Of a stretch of 64,000 bases of DNA, positions 34,642 through 46,790 are shown in pieces. The notes under the pieces were generated by a model. That model was not told where the DNA came from and ran no database searches. It was given only the letters and a program-made list of their open reading frames with translations. Position 1 is the first letter of the stretch. Every line of letters begins with the position of its first letter. The stretch covers positions 1,922,001 through 1,986,000 of the forward strand of contig JABELC010000003.1 in the NCBI GenBank assembly GCA_028455995.1, read 5' to 3'. Source of the DNA: Scleromitrula shiraiana. Taxonomy: Eukaryota > Ascomycota > Leotiomycetes > Helotiales > Sclerotiniaceae. The position numbers and the translations under genes are program-made.

Positions 34642-36409
34642 ATGTCATTAAAGCTTCCTTACCCAAACGTATATAAGTTCTACAATCAATTTGCTGCTCC
34701 CGACCAAGCATCCCCGGAACAGACATCGAGAAGCCAAGGACTTAGAAAGAGTGGCCCTAGGTCAAAGACGGGGTGTACCACCTGCAAGTAAGTCAGATTA
34801 AAGTTGCGGGTCCATTCCAGTCTGCTGGGAATTTCTCCGCCTGAGAACGGACAATTATGAGATCCGCAACTGACTAATAGGATACAGGCAGCGACGTGTT
34901 AAATGCGATGAAACCAAACCAGAATGTGTCAGATGTCAAAACCTTGGTCGAGAATGTGGCGGATATGCTGTCGAACACTCTGATGATGCCCCGAAACCTG
35001 TGCCCATCCATCCACGACCAATGTCTGTAGTGTCGTATGCTCCTTCTGTCGCGATTCTAGGCGATCAAGATGAGCGCCGTTACTTCCAACGATTTTGCGA
35101 TAAAACAGCCAACGAAATTTGCGGTTCATTCGATCCTACATTCTGGACAGAAAAGGTTCCCCAACTTTGTCACCTAGAGGCTCCAATTAGATACGCGACT
35201 ATCGCCCTTGGAGCACTTGCGAAATCTCTAGAAATTACATCTTCTCCAACTCGATTGTCTTTATCAGGTTTCCCTCAGATCGATCATCATCATCTGGATG
35301 AACACCATCGTTTCGCCTTGAGAGAATACAGTAGAGCTATTGCATCCCTAAGAATCATACTTTCAGATGGACGAAGACATTTGAGGACATCTTTAACAGC
35401 ATGCGTACTATTCATGACTTTTGAAGCTCTTCAAGGAAGCTATGAGGGCGCTTTGACGCATTTGAGAGGAGGCTCTAGATTACTGGCTGACTGGAGAATT
35501 GCCAGAAGAGGTGGAAGCTCTCGATTATCCCACGACTCATTGTCAGAAATCCAAGATAGTCTGGTTGATGACTTGGGCAGGCTTTTTGCGCGCCTGGATG
35601 TTCAGGGCCTTTTCGTTCCACCTCCATATCCCGTTCCTAATCTTCTTCAAGATGATTTAGAGATTCCAGATGAATTTGAGAGTGTCCAAGAAGCTCGAGA
35701 AGTTTGGGATTTTCTAATGGCCGCTATTGGACAATTCTATCGAAAATTCGTCATGAATTCACAAACTGGACCCGGAGAATTGACCACCCCATACTGGACT
35801 AGAGCACATGGTCATTATACCACTCAATTACTTCGATGGAGAAAAGCTTTCCAAGCTGTTCATGCTGTAGAGGCTCACACCGGAAGCATTTCTGCCGATG
35901 CCACACATATGCTGAGTATATATTATAACATCGCTACAATCCTTCTAGCAGCAAGCGTTCCGCATACGGAAATGCTATACGACGAATACAACCATCTGTT
36001 TGCCGAGATTATTTGCAAGGCTCAAATCTTACTTTCCAGTCCAGACGATCCAAGTAATACCTCTCGATTTACTCTCGACATGGGAACAATCCTTCCACTT
36101 ATCATCACAGCGGTGAAATGCCGTGATCGAAAAATTAGACGTCAAGCTATAGCACTACTATGGTCCAAAGCTCGACGGGAAGGACTTTGCTTCGATACAA
36201 TAAGCGTAGCAAGAATTTGCGCATGGCTGTCCAGCATTGAAGGAGAAGGAATCCAAGAAGACTCGGAGCCTATCCCAGAAGTATCTAGATGGATGATTAC
36301 ATACTTGCATCTAAATTCGGAGGAGAGATGGTTGGCGGTGCAACTGACATGTATGAAAGAGAATCCTAATGGGAATCATGCGTACAGAGAAACAACTTTT
36401 TCATGGTAG
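34642..36409 (+). CDS. Zn2Cys6 fungal-type transcription factor
   Basis: Exon 1 (34642-34787) and exon 2 (34888-36409) join to 555 residues. The binuclear zinc cluster lies at ~45-72, split by the intron: CTTCKQRRVKCDETKPECV then RCQNLGREC, with exact C-x2-C-x6-C-x5-C-x2-C-x6-C spacing. The rest is the helical middle region common to fungal regulators of the DUF3468 kind (APIRYATIALGALAKSLEI, ACVLFMTFEALQGSYEGAL then HLRGG). It is probably a nuclear regulator; targets are unknown. An alternative end exists: a 37-base intron from 36406 to 36442 would replace the stop with YSEGKFGAWAI and stop at 36479. It lies next to the accessory tract, with no biosynthetic cluster beside it. Confidence 0.93.
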
Positions 36410-37376
36410 GTAATGATTAATTATCAGGAGTTAATATTGCAGGTATAGCGAGGGCAAATTTGGCGCATGGGCGATATAACATCGAAGGAGTTATGGATGT
36501 TACGAGACATCCCTCAGTAGTATGAACTATCTTGAGCTTTGGAGTCGATTATTGAAAAATGGTTTAAACAAACCGAATTTGAGGGTTATATCGCCATTAC
36601 CAACTTTGGAAGGCGAAAAGGGTATCATCTATTTTTTGGAACTATCAAAATTTCTTGGGTAATAACATGAAACATGACGAGTCTATGAACGGGAAGATTG
36701 GAGGAACCAGGAATCAATGATTTGGAGTTTCAAGGTATACTGAGCACTAGGTAGGAAGCAGGTAGGAGGGAGTTAGGATATATAATAGGAACACTTACTT
36801 GATGCAGATTCGAACTTTTTTGTATATTATTATGTAGCTTTACATCAACATGATGCGAATAACAAAGTCTGATACTTTTGATACTCTTGTTGCTTCGACC
36901 TGACTTTGGTTTAGATTGTCTTGGTTGAATCTGTATTCCTGTTGATTGCTTATGGTATTGTTGCTTAGAACTACCGGTATGATGTTGCTGATATGAGGTA
37001 TAAGATTTTGTACCTTCAGCAGACAAGCAGTCTTGTCAACGTACTAAAGCTGTACCTACGGTTGTGTACTATTTGATTTGTTAGGATTCTTATCCTGTCG
37101 ATGGACTTTCCAAAATTCAAAACATCTTATGTAGGAATGTGGTGCGGATGTAACCCTCTAATTGCTGCCTTACAAATATTAGGAAATTCTTGCAAGGCAT
37201 CGACAAATTTATGGGCTAAACTGTAATAGGACAGCACTAAGTAAAATTAACCGAAATCCCACAATCATCAAAATTATTCCATATCACAAAAATTTCGAAA
37301 CTTTTTTGAAATCTCAATCGCCCAACGCCCACCGAATTGTCAACCACCTACATAATTCGTCTAATTCGACATCAAT
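36410..37376. other. Intergenic region upstream of RPS2
   Basis: Contains the end of the Zn2Cys6 transcript and the RPS2 promoter. No gene is supported; the small open frame on the minus strand (36730-37026) is low-complexity. Confidence 0.45.
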
Positions 37377-38306
37377 ATGGCTGACGCACCAAGAGGCGGC
37401 GCTGCTGGCGCTCGTGGAGGATTCGGATCCCGAGGTGGTGAACGTGGAGGAGACCGTGGACGCGGACGTGGACGTGGAAGAGGACGTCGTGGAGCTTCCA
37501 AGGACGAGTCAAAGGAATGGCAACCAGTCACCAAGCTTGGTCGTCTCGTAAAGGACGGAAAGATCAAGTCCATGGAGGAGATCTACTTACACTCTCTTCC
37601 AATCAAGGAGTACCAAATTGTTGACTTCTTCTTGCCAAAGTTGAAGGATGAGGTTATGAAGGTATGCGAAATTGAATTTCATGCGATCTTGGGAACTTAG
37701 CAGATATGGGTACTGATGGGAATTTCGTCTGCAGATCAAGCCTGTCCAGAAACAAACCCGTGCCGGTCAACGTACCCGATTCAAGGCCATCGTTGTTATC
37801 GGTGACTCTGAGGGACACGTCGGTCTCGGAATCAAGACCTCCAAGGAAGTCGCAACTGCCATCCGCGCCGCTATCATCATCGCCAAGTTGTCCGTTGTTC
37901 CAATTAGAAGAGGTTACTGGGGTACCAACTTGGGTACTCCTCACTCTTTGCCAACCAAGGAGAGTGGAAAGTGCGGTTCCGTCTCTGTCAGAGTAAGTAA
38001 AATCTTAACGGCTCAATGACAACTTTTACTAATCATTTACCTTTACAGCTTATCCCAGCTCCCCGTGGTACCGGTCTCGTCGCATCCCCAGCTGTCAAGC
38101 GTCTCCTCCAACTTGCCGGTGTTGAAGATGCATACACCTCTTCCTCCGGATCTACCAAGACTCTCGAGAACACCTTGAAGGCCACCTTCGTCGCTGCTGC
38201 CAACACATACGGATACTTGACTCCTAACTTGTGGAAGGAGACCAAGCTCATCAGAAGTCCCTTGGAGGAATTTGGTGATGTTCTCCGTGCCGGTAAGCGT
38301 TACTAG
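37377..38306 (+). CDS. RPS2: 40S ribosomal protein uS5 (S2)
   Basis: Core protein of the cytosolic small ribosomal subunit, involved in decoding accuracy. Exons 37377-37661, 37735-37992 and 38049-38306 join in phase 0 to 266 residues, the usual size. The N-terminus is Gly/Arg-rich (RGRGRGRGRGRRG), a typical arginine-methylation region. The S5 RNA-binding domain follows (EWQPVTKLGRLVKDGKI, KSMEEIYLHSLPIKEYQIVD) and then the S5 C-terminal fold (TRFKAIVVIGDSEGHVGLGI, VPIRRGYWGTNLGTPHS, APRGTGLVASPAVKRLLQL). Codon choice is strongly biased toward C-ending codons compared with neighbours, as expected for high expression. Confidence 0.98.
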
Positions 38307-38893
38307 GTGTGTAGTACGCTTGCAAATTGAATTCTTTAGTTTATGAATATGGGTTCTATGGGGTTAAAAGCTAGGGTCTATAGCTATGTCTCAATGAATT
38401 GATTACCTTCAAACTTGGTGGGCATCTTACTGTGATTTGAGCTCTCAATTGTGAATTATGAAAGGTAGGTGCAACCCTAAGGATTAATTGAGCTTTTGCA
38501 AGAGCAGAGTTGCGGATAGTACAATGACGGGCATATGTAAGATTTGGGAAGGCGCTGCATGATCAAATGAGAACATAGTGAACAGCTATATGGAATGCTG
38601 GAAGGAACGCCCAACTCCAATCTGTCAATAAGTGCAAGTCGTTTTCCTCTTTTCTTCCATTTTCTTCCCTTTTCTTCCCTTTCCATCTTTTCAACCTCAA
38701 CAACACTTTTCCGCTTGATGCAGTTTTGGTAAATTTTGGTTCCCGTCTCTGCACCTATCACTTCTGCACTTACTTTGATGCAATTTTGGTCTTTGATACA
38801 GCCTACTCTCTTTTTACTTGCTTCAAGCATTTACACGTTCGTTTTACGCAATCTCTTGTCTTCAATAAAAAATTAAAAAAGAATAAAAAGATC
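38307..38893. other. Intergenic spacer with a pyrimidine tract
   Basis: A CTTTTCTTCC-type pyrimidine repeat occupies about 38642-38688, upstream of the next gene, as is common in fungal promoters. No gene is supported. Confidence 0.45.
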
Positions 38894-40376
38894 ATGCCTT
38901 CACGCCGGGTAGGAAGACCTGTAATGGTCGTTTCCATACTCATTGTGTTCTCGGTCCTCGCACTTGTGGTTATTGGAGAAGGATTAAAAGCTTTCGTCCG
39001 TAAAGATGGTGTCAGTCTTGGAAGAAGAGATTTTACTTTCGGATCGCATTGGCAGTAAGTTTTCTTTGTTGACATCCATTGGCATGAGTTTATGGTCTTC
39101 TACAGGACAACTATGAAGAGCTCAACTCTTAGCACACATGCAATTCTTGCCCAGGTTGTCAGCTCTCAAAATGCCTTCGTGCCAACACCTTCAGTCATTG
39201 GTGGCCTACAACTTGAAGATGAAGCTATGGAGGCAGGATCTACTACACTTTCCGCCGTTTTTGCTCAAGGAACAAATACAGTCTCATTTGCTCTCCAGGG
39301 GAGGTCTGACATGGTATCCGTAATTTTCGCAAACATCAACAGTTTGGTTAGCCATCCTACTGGTGACGGCAACTCGGCTCGTGATGCTACTGGACTCCTT
39401 GCTATTGCTATGGCTGCCAAGCCAAGACCAAGTCTTCCAAGAACAGCCGCGCTCTCAATCATTACTCCTTCTATTGAGTCACTCGCAGCTTCTGAATTGC
39501 TCAAGAAAGGAGAGATTCTCAGTCGTCGTCAGGATTCTCACTCGGAAGATTGTGATTGTGATGCATGCAATCCTTCACCACTGGTTTCTATGCCAATGAC
39601 AGCTGCCCCCTATTTTCCTGTTCATACACACCAATTGATGGCAAGAGCTGATGCCGTCACCGTTACTGAATTTGTTACGTATGTTTTCCAACTCTTTTAC
39701 ACTCAATTACATCTAATGTTTCCACAGAGTGTGCCCAGATAAATCAATCAAGGGTCCATCTTCGAATTCAACAGAGTCAAGTCCAGCGATTTCTGCTTCT
39801 GGGTCAAATTCTGCATCAAATATCACAAACCCTAATAGGGATTCAAATTCGACTTTCACTTCGCCCTCTCGACCAAACTCTCCTTTCTCAAACATTACTG
39901 AACCTGACCAAGGTGGCAAAGGAGAATCTGCCCGAGAATCTGCAGGTGCCGGTGGTGCTGCCGGTGCTGCCGGTGCACCTGGTGATTCTCCTTCATCGTC
40001 AGCAATTGCCAATGCTGCATCTTATCTCATGGGTAACTCTTCACAGTAAGTTACCCTTCATGTTAATTGTATCAACGCGTATTGACATCAAGATAGACCG
40101 ACCGGGAATGCCCAACCTAGCAACGGTTCTGCGAACCCTCCTTCAAGCGCTACGAGTTCTCTATCCTCACCTGCTGATAATACTGCTCCTGCATCAGCTC
40201 CATCGATCAAACCACCGATCGCCAGCCAAGCATCCGCCGCATCGAGTAGTCTTGACAACAACATCATTGCAATCATTTCCCATGCCAGACTTCTTATTTC
40301 AAATGCTGTCTATGGCGTTATAACAATTTCCCCAGTGGCTTGCGTGGTTATTGTTGGTCAAGTCTGGCTGCTATAA
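38894..40376 (+). CDS. Ser/Thr-rich membrane or cell-surface protein, unknown
   Basis: Four exons (38894-39054, 39106-39678, 39728-40045, 40097-40376) join to 443 residues. Each junction restores one frame with GT/AG ends. Residues ~10-30 (VMVVSILIVFSVLALVVIG) form a membrane anchor or uncleaved signal. A region of ~190 residues follows, with a Cys-rich DCDCDACNP near residue 205. Then comes a long Ser/Asn/Pro-rich stretch with several N-x-S/T sites and a Gly/Ala repeat. The end is hydrophobic (ACVVIVGQVWLL after AVYGVITISP), like a GPI-attachment signal or a second membrane helix. The arrangement fits a wall-associated or membrane mannoprotein. No family is recognised. Confidence 0.72.
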
Positions 40377-42031
40377 TTATGAATATTTTCGTATCAACAG
40401 CAGAACAAGGTGGATATATAATAGTTTTATGAGGTGTAAGGATTAATCATACACCAACTCATGTATTTATAACGGTGTTCGGATTATGGTGTGCTATGAT
40501 GCAGGGAATTTCTTGGAACAAGACTAAAATACTTAGAAGTAGTTTATGGTTTAGAATAAACCAATATAATGTTAGAAGATTCAAACTGAGAATATATACT
40601 ACCTTATCCATCGTCTTTCTACGTCAACATCAATTACTGACTTCGTAAAAACATACATCATTCTGAATACTGACCATATTAATCAGAACACAAAATCCTG
40701 ATCTTCAATAGTCCTTCATACAATACTCAATATTGGAAATGCCACATGGCATATGCATGATGACACAGCGAATATAGCTCGAAAGATTAGTTTATCGGTA
40801 CATCTTTCCCATTAAGAAGAGATCTAAAATTCTGACTCGTATACGAAGAACTATGACCTACGCTACCTATCCATTCTCCCGCTTCGAGTTCAGCTGCCCA
40901 CGTTGATGATTGAGACTAGAATGGATAAGGCGTCACTAGTTTAGTTATGTTCGGATATTTTGATAAGGGATTTGCATAAGTTCGTTCGTGTATTATCAAC
41001 TTTCCGAGAGTATGTCGGTTATATCATTGGTGGAGAGGAGAATGGCTCTAGAAAATATTTCAAGGTTGGTGAGCTTGTTTTGTTTGTTCTACAGTCCTGT
41101 ACAGTAGGTACGGAGTCTCTACGTCGCAAAAATGAGTGGCCGATTTTAACCACGAGTTGGAATTTTTGAAAATTAATTTCAATAGAAATTCTTTTAAAAA
41201 GTATCTAAAAACTTAGTATACAAATACACAAAAGCCAAATTTTCTACTGATCTATCTGGAATATGGAACTTTATAATAAAATAAATTTATATTGATTTTA
41301 AAACAGAACATTGGCATATGTCGAAATCGGTCGTTTGATTCTGCGATGGAGAGGGAGGAGTACTGATTTGTATGTGTTTAGTTGAGTCGGAGTGGCACTG
41401 GCGGGAAAAAATTTAAATACTTCGTGTAGAAGTCACACCTCAGGCAATTGTGAAGGAACTGAGAAGATTTTTCGCGATGATTGATGAGAAGGTAAAATTA
41501 CTGCGTTGCAATATTTGATGTTCGATGTATCGATGATGATGTGGAGGATAGATAAACTGGATGTTGAGTAATTATGAGATGTCGTATCTCACGCACAGCA
41601 ATTTCGTCCCGTTTCGGTATGAAAACACAACATTGTAGAACACAATGTTCGGTCCCTCAATATTTTCTACGCTATTTTGGTACTATCGACACTCAAATAC
41701 GTGCAAAAGACGTGTGTCCGCGCTTTCCATTAGACTATTACCCTTCATGGCTTGTTTCCGTAGTTCTATCTGGATGAACGATCCGGACCTTCTCTAGGAG
41801 AAGAAAGGAAAACTGTCATAAATGGGTATTTTATACTGTCTCCTTCCCGCTTTAAATCATACATCTAAAAATGTATTTCCTCGATTCCCGAACTCTTGTT
41901 ATCCGTACAGTCTTCACATTGGTTCGTGAACACAATCACTAGAACTCGTTCTGAGTCTCTTACGATTTCATCCGAATAAATAATACTTGCTTTGATGATT
42001 GAGCGTACACTTCTTTCTACAAACTTCAGAA
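40377..42031. other. Intergenic spacer
   Basis: About 1.65 kb, AT-rich around 41165-41310. No gene, RNA or clear repeat is supported. Confidence 0.45.
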
Positions 42032-43377
42032 ATGTCAATTTTTGACTTAGTATCTCGGGAAACGTTGAGCCATGTTAATGGTGTCAATCGTGGGGCACAG
42101 GTGACGGGTGTTGCATGTGCTTCTCTTGCTTTGCCATGGATTGCTGTAATCCTTCGATTCTATGTCCGGGTCAGGATTCAGAAATTCTTTGGTCCGGAAG
42201 ACTGGCTTACGGTTATCTCTATGGTATTTACATGATGTTTGATATATGAGTTAAGAAATATGGCTGACGACCTTGGTTGCTAGGTAATTTTTACTGCATT
42301 ATGCGGACTTTTATTACACTCACTTGCGTATGGATTGGGTGCTCACATATATAATATTGATGACGAATATCTCAAAATACTTGCCAAGGTATGCAGATTC
42401 TCTTTCAGGATATTTCAAATACTTATTGGTTTCTAGTATATCTTCACAAGTGAACTTCTATATGTTGTTACAACGGCCATCACGAAAGTATCTATCGGAG
42501 TATATTTCCTACGACTTTCGAACAAACGATATCAATTCCGGATTATATATAGTGTTATGACCATTGTTCTATCCGTCAGCACCGCATATTTTCTCTTCTT
42601 GTTGTTCCAGTGCCAACCTATCACATACTTCTGGAACCAATTCGATGAGGATAACGGGGTTTGTTTAAGTAAACCTATTATCGCCAATGTCACCTATGCA
42701 CATGCTGCTATGAGTGCTGTTACAGATTGGGCATTTGGTATTCTACCCATTGCATTCGTCTGGAAGATGAAGATGGATCCCCGCACCAAGTTTTCTGTTG
42801 TACTTATTCTATCTCTCGGATTCTTGTTAGTATTCCCCCTTCTATACATTTTGAACTTCACTGAACAAACAAATACAGTGCAAGTACAGCAACACTCGTC
42901 CGTATATTTTATATCAACCAGCTCAGTGCCACAACCGATTACACTTGGGAAGGAATCAATCTCGTAAAATGGTCCATGGTAGAGCCAGCCATTGGACTCA
43001 CAGCCGCCGCATTCGCAACTCTTCGACCACTTTTCCAAAAGCTATTCTTCCGCCAACGAGTTATAAGTGCCTATTCGCAGACCTCCGAATCCGGAAAAGA
43101 ATCCAGCGAGGCGTTGTGCCAAGAAGATGAATACTCAAAGAGATTCGCCGCTATGTTGGGTCTGGATAATTCATATGGGGTCAGGACGTTCGTTTATGCA
43201 GATCAAAAGCTTGCACCTAAAGATGAGACGAACCGTCATAAACTATGGAATCTGAAGTCGGATGATATGGATGATTCGATGGAGATCAGTATACTGAGTC
43301 ATGGGGATCAGGGGAGGGGCCTTGATTGGGCTGCTGGGGGTTTCAAAACTACAACCATTACCCAAACTCACGAATGA
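42032..43377 (+). CDS. Rhodopsin-domain (PTH11-like/SAT4) integral membrane protein
   Basis: Exons 42032-42223, 42284-42388, 42437-42825 and 42879-43377 join to 394 residues. About seven hydrophobic segments match the fungal rhodopsin-fold family: a first helix (ACASLALPWIAVILRFYVRV), then FFGPEDWLTVISM, LYVVTTAITKVSIGVYFLRL, CQPITYFWNQFDEDNGVCL, DWAFGILPIAFVWKMKMDP and FATLRPLF. The C-terminal ~100 residues are hydrophilic and cytoplasmic. PTH11, in this group, acts as a surface-sensing receptor in Magnaporthe, and many paralogues exist. There is no CFEM domain and no signal peptide, so this is the short form. The ligand is unknown. The last intron starts GTTAGT, which is weaker than the others, but joining there gives the conserved LGFFASTATLVRIFYI. 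Confidence 0.88.
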
Positions 43378-43964
43378 ATGGGTAGTGAGGTGTACGGATT
43401 AATGTATGGAATGATTTGTGTATAGGACGCGAAAGTCCACTCCTGTGACTACACTGGGCTGGGTCAAAAATGTGTAAGGAATTAGCGGTACTGTTTGTGT
43501 TTCTTTTTTATGCTATGATATCCATATAGTTCACTTTGTGCTATTCAAGCAATGTTGTTAATACAATGTTTAGATTCTTCATCTCCTATCCAATGCCCAG
43601 CATCTAATGAACAAATTGAATGAAGTTAAAAGACTACCTACGAGTAGATAGATCTATATTTCCAAGCACTTTTAAATCCATCAATGAGCACAATACAAAC
43701 ACCGGGTTCCAAATCCCATCACCAATTCCTTTTTGTTTTCTCTCTGGTTTTCTCAAATTCAAATCCTAATTTTTTTTTTTGTAAATGGTTGATTGAACGC
43801 ATGTTCCAGCTCAAATTTCATCTCGCAATACATTGCTCGCATCTCTCATGTCCACATTCATTGCAATACTCGGGTGTTGAATCAGCAGCATATCTCTTCG
43901 TTTCGTTGAAAGGGGCTATGCATTCCTTTTGACACTATAGTATTGGGTTAACAGCGGGTACTTG
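43378..43964. other. 3' regions of two convergent genes
   Basis: Spacer with a poly-T run near 43770-43782. No open frame is supported. Confidence 0.45.
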
Positions 43965-44710
43965 TTAATTCTGGTATTCCTCCTTCTAAGGGATAGGACT
44001 CGGGATGTAAGGTGATTGGGAAATATGGATTTGAGGATAGGAAGAGAAGACGAAATGAAGCTACATACACAATTCCAATTTCTCATCTCATTATGTGAAC
44101 TAGAGCCAGAGCCAGAATCAGAATTAGAACCCCTACTTCCTTTCCTCTTCTGAGTTCCGAGTTTCTTAGGACCAAGTCCTCCTTTCTTTGACTTCCCATT
44201 GGGCCAATGTGTTGGACGATAGAAGGGATGGGCTGCTTTACTATCGCGATTCCGGTTTCCAATACGGGGATTATAATCGAATCTTCGTCCATACTCGTGA
44301 ATTGGTACCATGGCTTGGGTAGAAGAGGTGGAGGTGGAAGGGGGATTTTGTTCGGACGAAGAACCAGCGGTGGGGCTGGATGGAATCTTTGCAAGCATCA
44401 TATCGTGCTGCATGCGATGGATGGTATCCCATAAGTGGGCGATCTCACGCTCTAGGTTCTGGTAGCGGTGATGGTAGTAGTGGGGTTGGGTGTGGAGGAG
44501 GTAAGTAAAAGGTTTATTGTGAGGATGAGGGTGGCGGAAGGATTGAATGTTATTTTGTCGATTGTAGTATTGTTTGGGGTTGAATTGATTTGCAGGAAAT
44601 CGGCTGAGGTTTGGGTCAAACTCTGGTTGATGGGGGTATACTGACTTGGGATGTATCCCTGTTTGTAGTGCATGATATGCTCGTAGACCATCAGCAGTGA
44701 AGAATGACAT
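43965..44710 (-). CDS. Hypothetical protein with basic C-terminal tail (first of two similar genes)
   Basis: No known family. The frame is open from 44782, but the ATG at 44710 (MSFFTADGLRAYHALQ) gives a more protein-like start and is preferred. Residues 25-80 are His/Tyr/Asn/Pro-rich. A short helical segment (NLEREIAHLWDTIHRMQHDM) is followed by a Ser/Thr-rich linker. Then comes a basic region with YNPRIGNRNRD and KSKKGGLGPKKLGTQKRKGS, resembling the layout of the gene at 45558. A possible 83-base intron (complement 43986-44068) would end the protein as NWNCKEEYQN, 220 residues in all. Without splicing the frame continues to 43916. The basic tail may be a nuclear signal. Function unknown. 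Confidence 0.5.
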
Positions 44711-45557
44711 GGTTGATGAGTTTTGTTGTTTGGGTAGATAAGTATGGTTGTTGTAAATGCAGTTGGATTTCGAGTTCGACAATTTTGATGATGCGTTTGT
44801 TATTCATTAATCGGGAAGAACTTCCCAATATATACATCTCCACTCGCATTCTCTATTCTCTTCCGAGATACTTCTAGATATATCATCTCTATAACAATTC
44901 CGACCATCTTCCCCGACTCTCTTCACAACATAAAATTATTCCGATCACCAAGACAACTCGAGACAGTCAGTCTCAGCCACCGAGTCTTTGAGAAGAAGGA
45001 GTATATTCCCCCATCTCAAGTCATAATTATGGAAATCTTTAACGTCGAAAATTCTAGAAGGGTGGTGGTGGGGGTTCTCACTTTGCTGTGGAAAAGCGTG
45101 GGTGTTTCAGGAGAAGCGACTTGGAGTTTTAACGAGAATGTTGGAGAATAGGTTTTTTGATGACTGATTTGGCCAAGGCTTCTGGAATCGAGTTGAAGTG
45201 TGATCTGATATCTACGAAGGGGTTATAATAGCTATGTGATGGCTAACTAATTTATATGCGTATATACACTATTGAAGTCAATTGAAAACAAGTAATTTTC
45301 GAGTTTCACATTTGGTAGATCTCTATAATGTGATTAAATCCAACGAAGTTATAATTCCTTGGTCTGAAAGCTCAAACTTCTCAGGCCACTCTATTATTCT
45401 ACCAATAAATTATGTATGCCTTATTGTAAGTAGAATATCGTAAATACTTCAAGTTGCTCGCACTACGATATACCACCGCTCTGCACCCCTCTCACATTCA
45501 CCATCACACCCTCTCTCATCCCAAATAGTCCCCCAGAACCCACCCTCATAGCACCCA
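44711..45557. other. Spacer between two similar hypothetical genes
   Basis: Holds the promoter of the 43965 gene and the 3' region of the 45558 gene. No other feature is supported. Confidence 0.4.
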
Positions 45558-46154
45558 TCAGAAATTTCTTTCCACCAAACCATCACCCCCAACATCTCCC
45601 CCACCATAAGAATCCCCCACTCCCAACCCATAATCACCCCTATCTCTATCCCTCACCCTCCCCATCCCTTTCCCCGATTTACCCATCCTCAGCTTCGCCT
45701 TTCTCTGTTTCTTGGCAGCCCCATTACCAATCCTCACCTGATGGTTTAAATTCGGTTCCACGTTTTCAGTGCGCTTTGAAATCAGATTTCCATCATGATA
45801 TATATACTTAGACGAGGATTTGTTTTTCGGGGGAACGGAAACATCCTTCGTGGGATTTGAATTGAGCAGATCTTGGATACAGTGTATAGCGTGGGTGGCC
45901 CACGCTGGTCGTTGCTCTTCGGTTGCTTCCATACCTTGTTTGAAATGTTTGAGATCTTGGTAGAAGGGGTTGGTTTGGGAGGAACTTGAAGTGTGTTCGC
46001 GGGGATTGGGGGGTAAGTTGATTATTCGGACGTGGAGTGGTGTGCTTGCTGGGTGGGGTTTTAGTGTATTAGTATCGTTGCTTAGTGATACCATTTTGAT
46101 GATGATGTCTGGAGGTACTTTTGGGAGTGGGTGGAACTCTTGTTTGGTCGACAT
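45558..46154 (-). CDS. Hypothetical protein with basic C-terminal tail (second of two similar genes)
   Basis: No known family. The frame is open from 46307, but the ATG at 46154 (MSTKQEFHPLPKVPPDIIIK) begins the hydrophilic, protein-like part and gives 198 residues. The layout repeats that of the 43965 gene: a Pro/Ser-rich front, a short amphipathic helix (WATHAIHCIQDLL), a linker with Lys/Ser, then NHQVRIGNGAAKKQRKAKLR and a Gly/Asp-rich tail. The shared RIGN followed by a basic run hints at old tandem duplication, although overall identity is low. Function unknown. Confidence 0.48.
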   Translation of the reverse strand: MSTKQEFHPLPKVPPDIIIKMVSLSNDTNTLKPHPASTPLHVRIINLPPNPREHTSSSSQTNPFYQDLKHFKQGMEATEEQRPAWATHAIHCIQDLLNSNPTKDVSVPPKNKSSSKYIYHDGNLISKRTENVEPNLNHQVRIGNGAAKKQRKAKLRMGKSGKGMGRVRDRDRGDYGLGVGDSYGGGDVGGDGLVERNF

Positions 46155-46790
46155 ATTTGATCTTTTTGCGTATTCATATGATTCTATGAAGATTATAAAT
46201 TGTAAATTGATGACAATGGGGATAATTGAGTTGGATTTGAGGTCTTGAATGATTGTTTTGCGTGATAATTGGCCTGTTATATACTTTGAATTTAACACTT
46301 TCTTCATGATCCAGCAAGTTTTGCATCTTCATAACCAGAGCCAAGTTTCCTTTCGTTATTATGAGTGTAATTACCATTCAACGTAAAATTGACCAAGATA
46401 CGGAGCTAGTTTAAGTCAGTCTAGTATGCTCATATTCTGTCCTTACTCAAAAAATTCTATTCATTGGTAGCAAATATGCGAAAGCCTGTTTCTGATTAAG
46501 CTTGAGGGTTGATTATGAAAAGACTGGAAGAAATAATGAGTTTGGTTTGAGATAAAAATGTTGCGATACCATTATTGTACAAAATGACAGTTTGCCATGT
46601 ACTCATGCACTGCTGGATTTTCCACCTCCCTTGTACCACAACCAGCATCGGAACAATAATAAAAGAACAAATTAGAATCTCAAGATGCTGTTATGATTCA
46701 AACAAAATGCAAATCGTTTTTGTGACTTTGAAAAAGCTTTTCATAAGTAATATTCATCTTCCAACTAGGGGTGCTATTTTGAGTTTTAAT
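46155..46790. other. Spacer between the 45558 gene and RRN9
   Basis: Promoter of the 45558 gene and 3' region of RRN9, both transcribed from the minus strand. No other feature is supported. Confidence 0.4.

Noticed and set aside
34642..43377. Secondary-metabolite gene cluster around the Zn2Cys6 factor
   Set aside because: Neighbours are RPS2, a surface protein and a rhodopsin-fold protein; no synthase, oxygenase or transferase genes are present.
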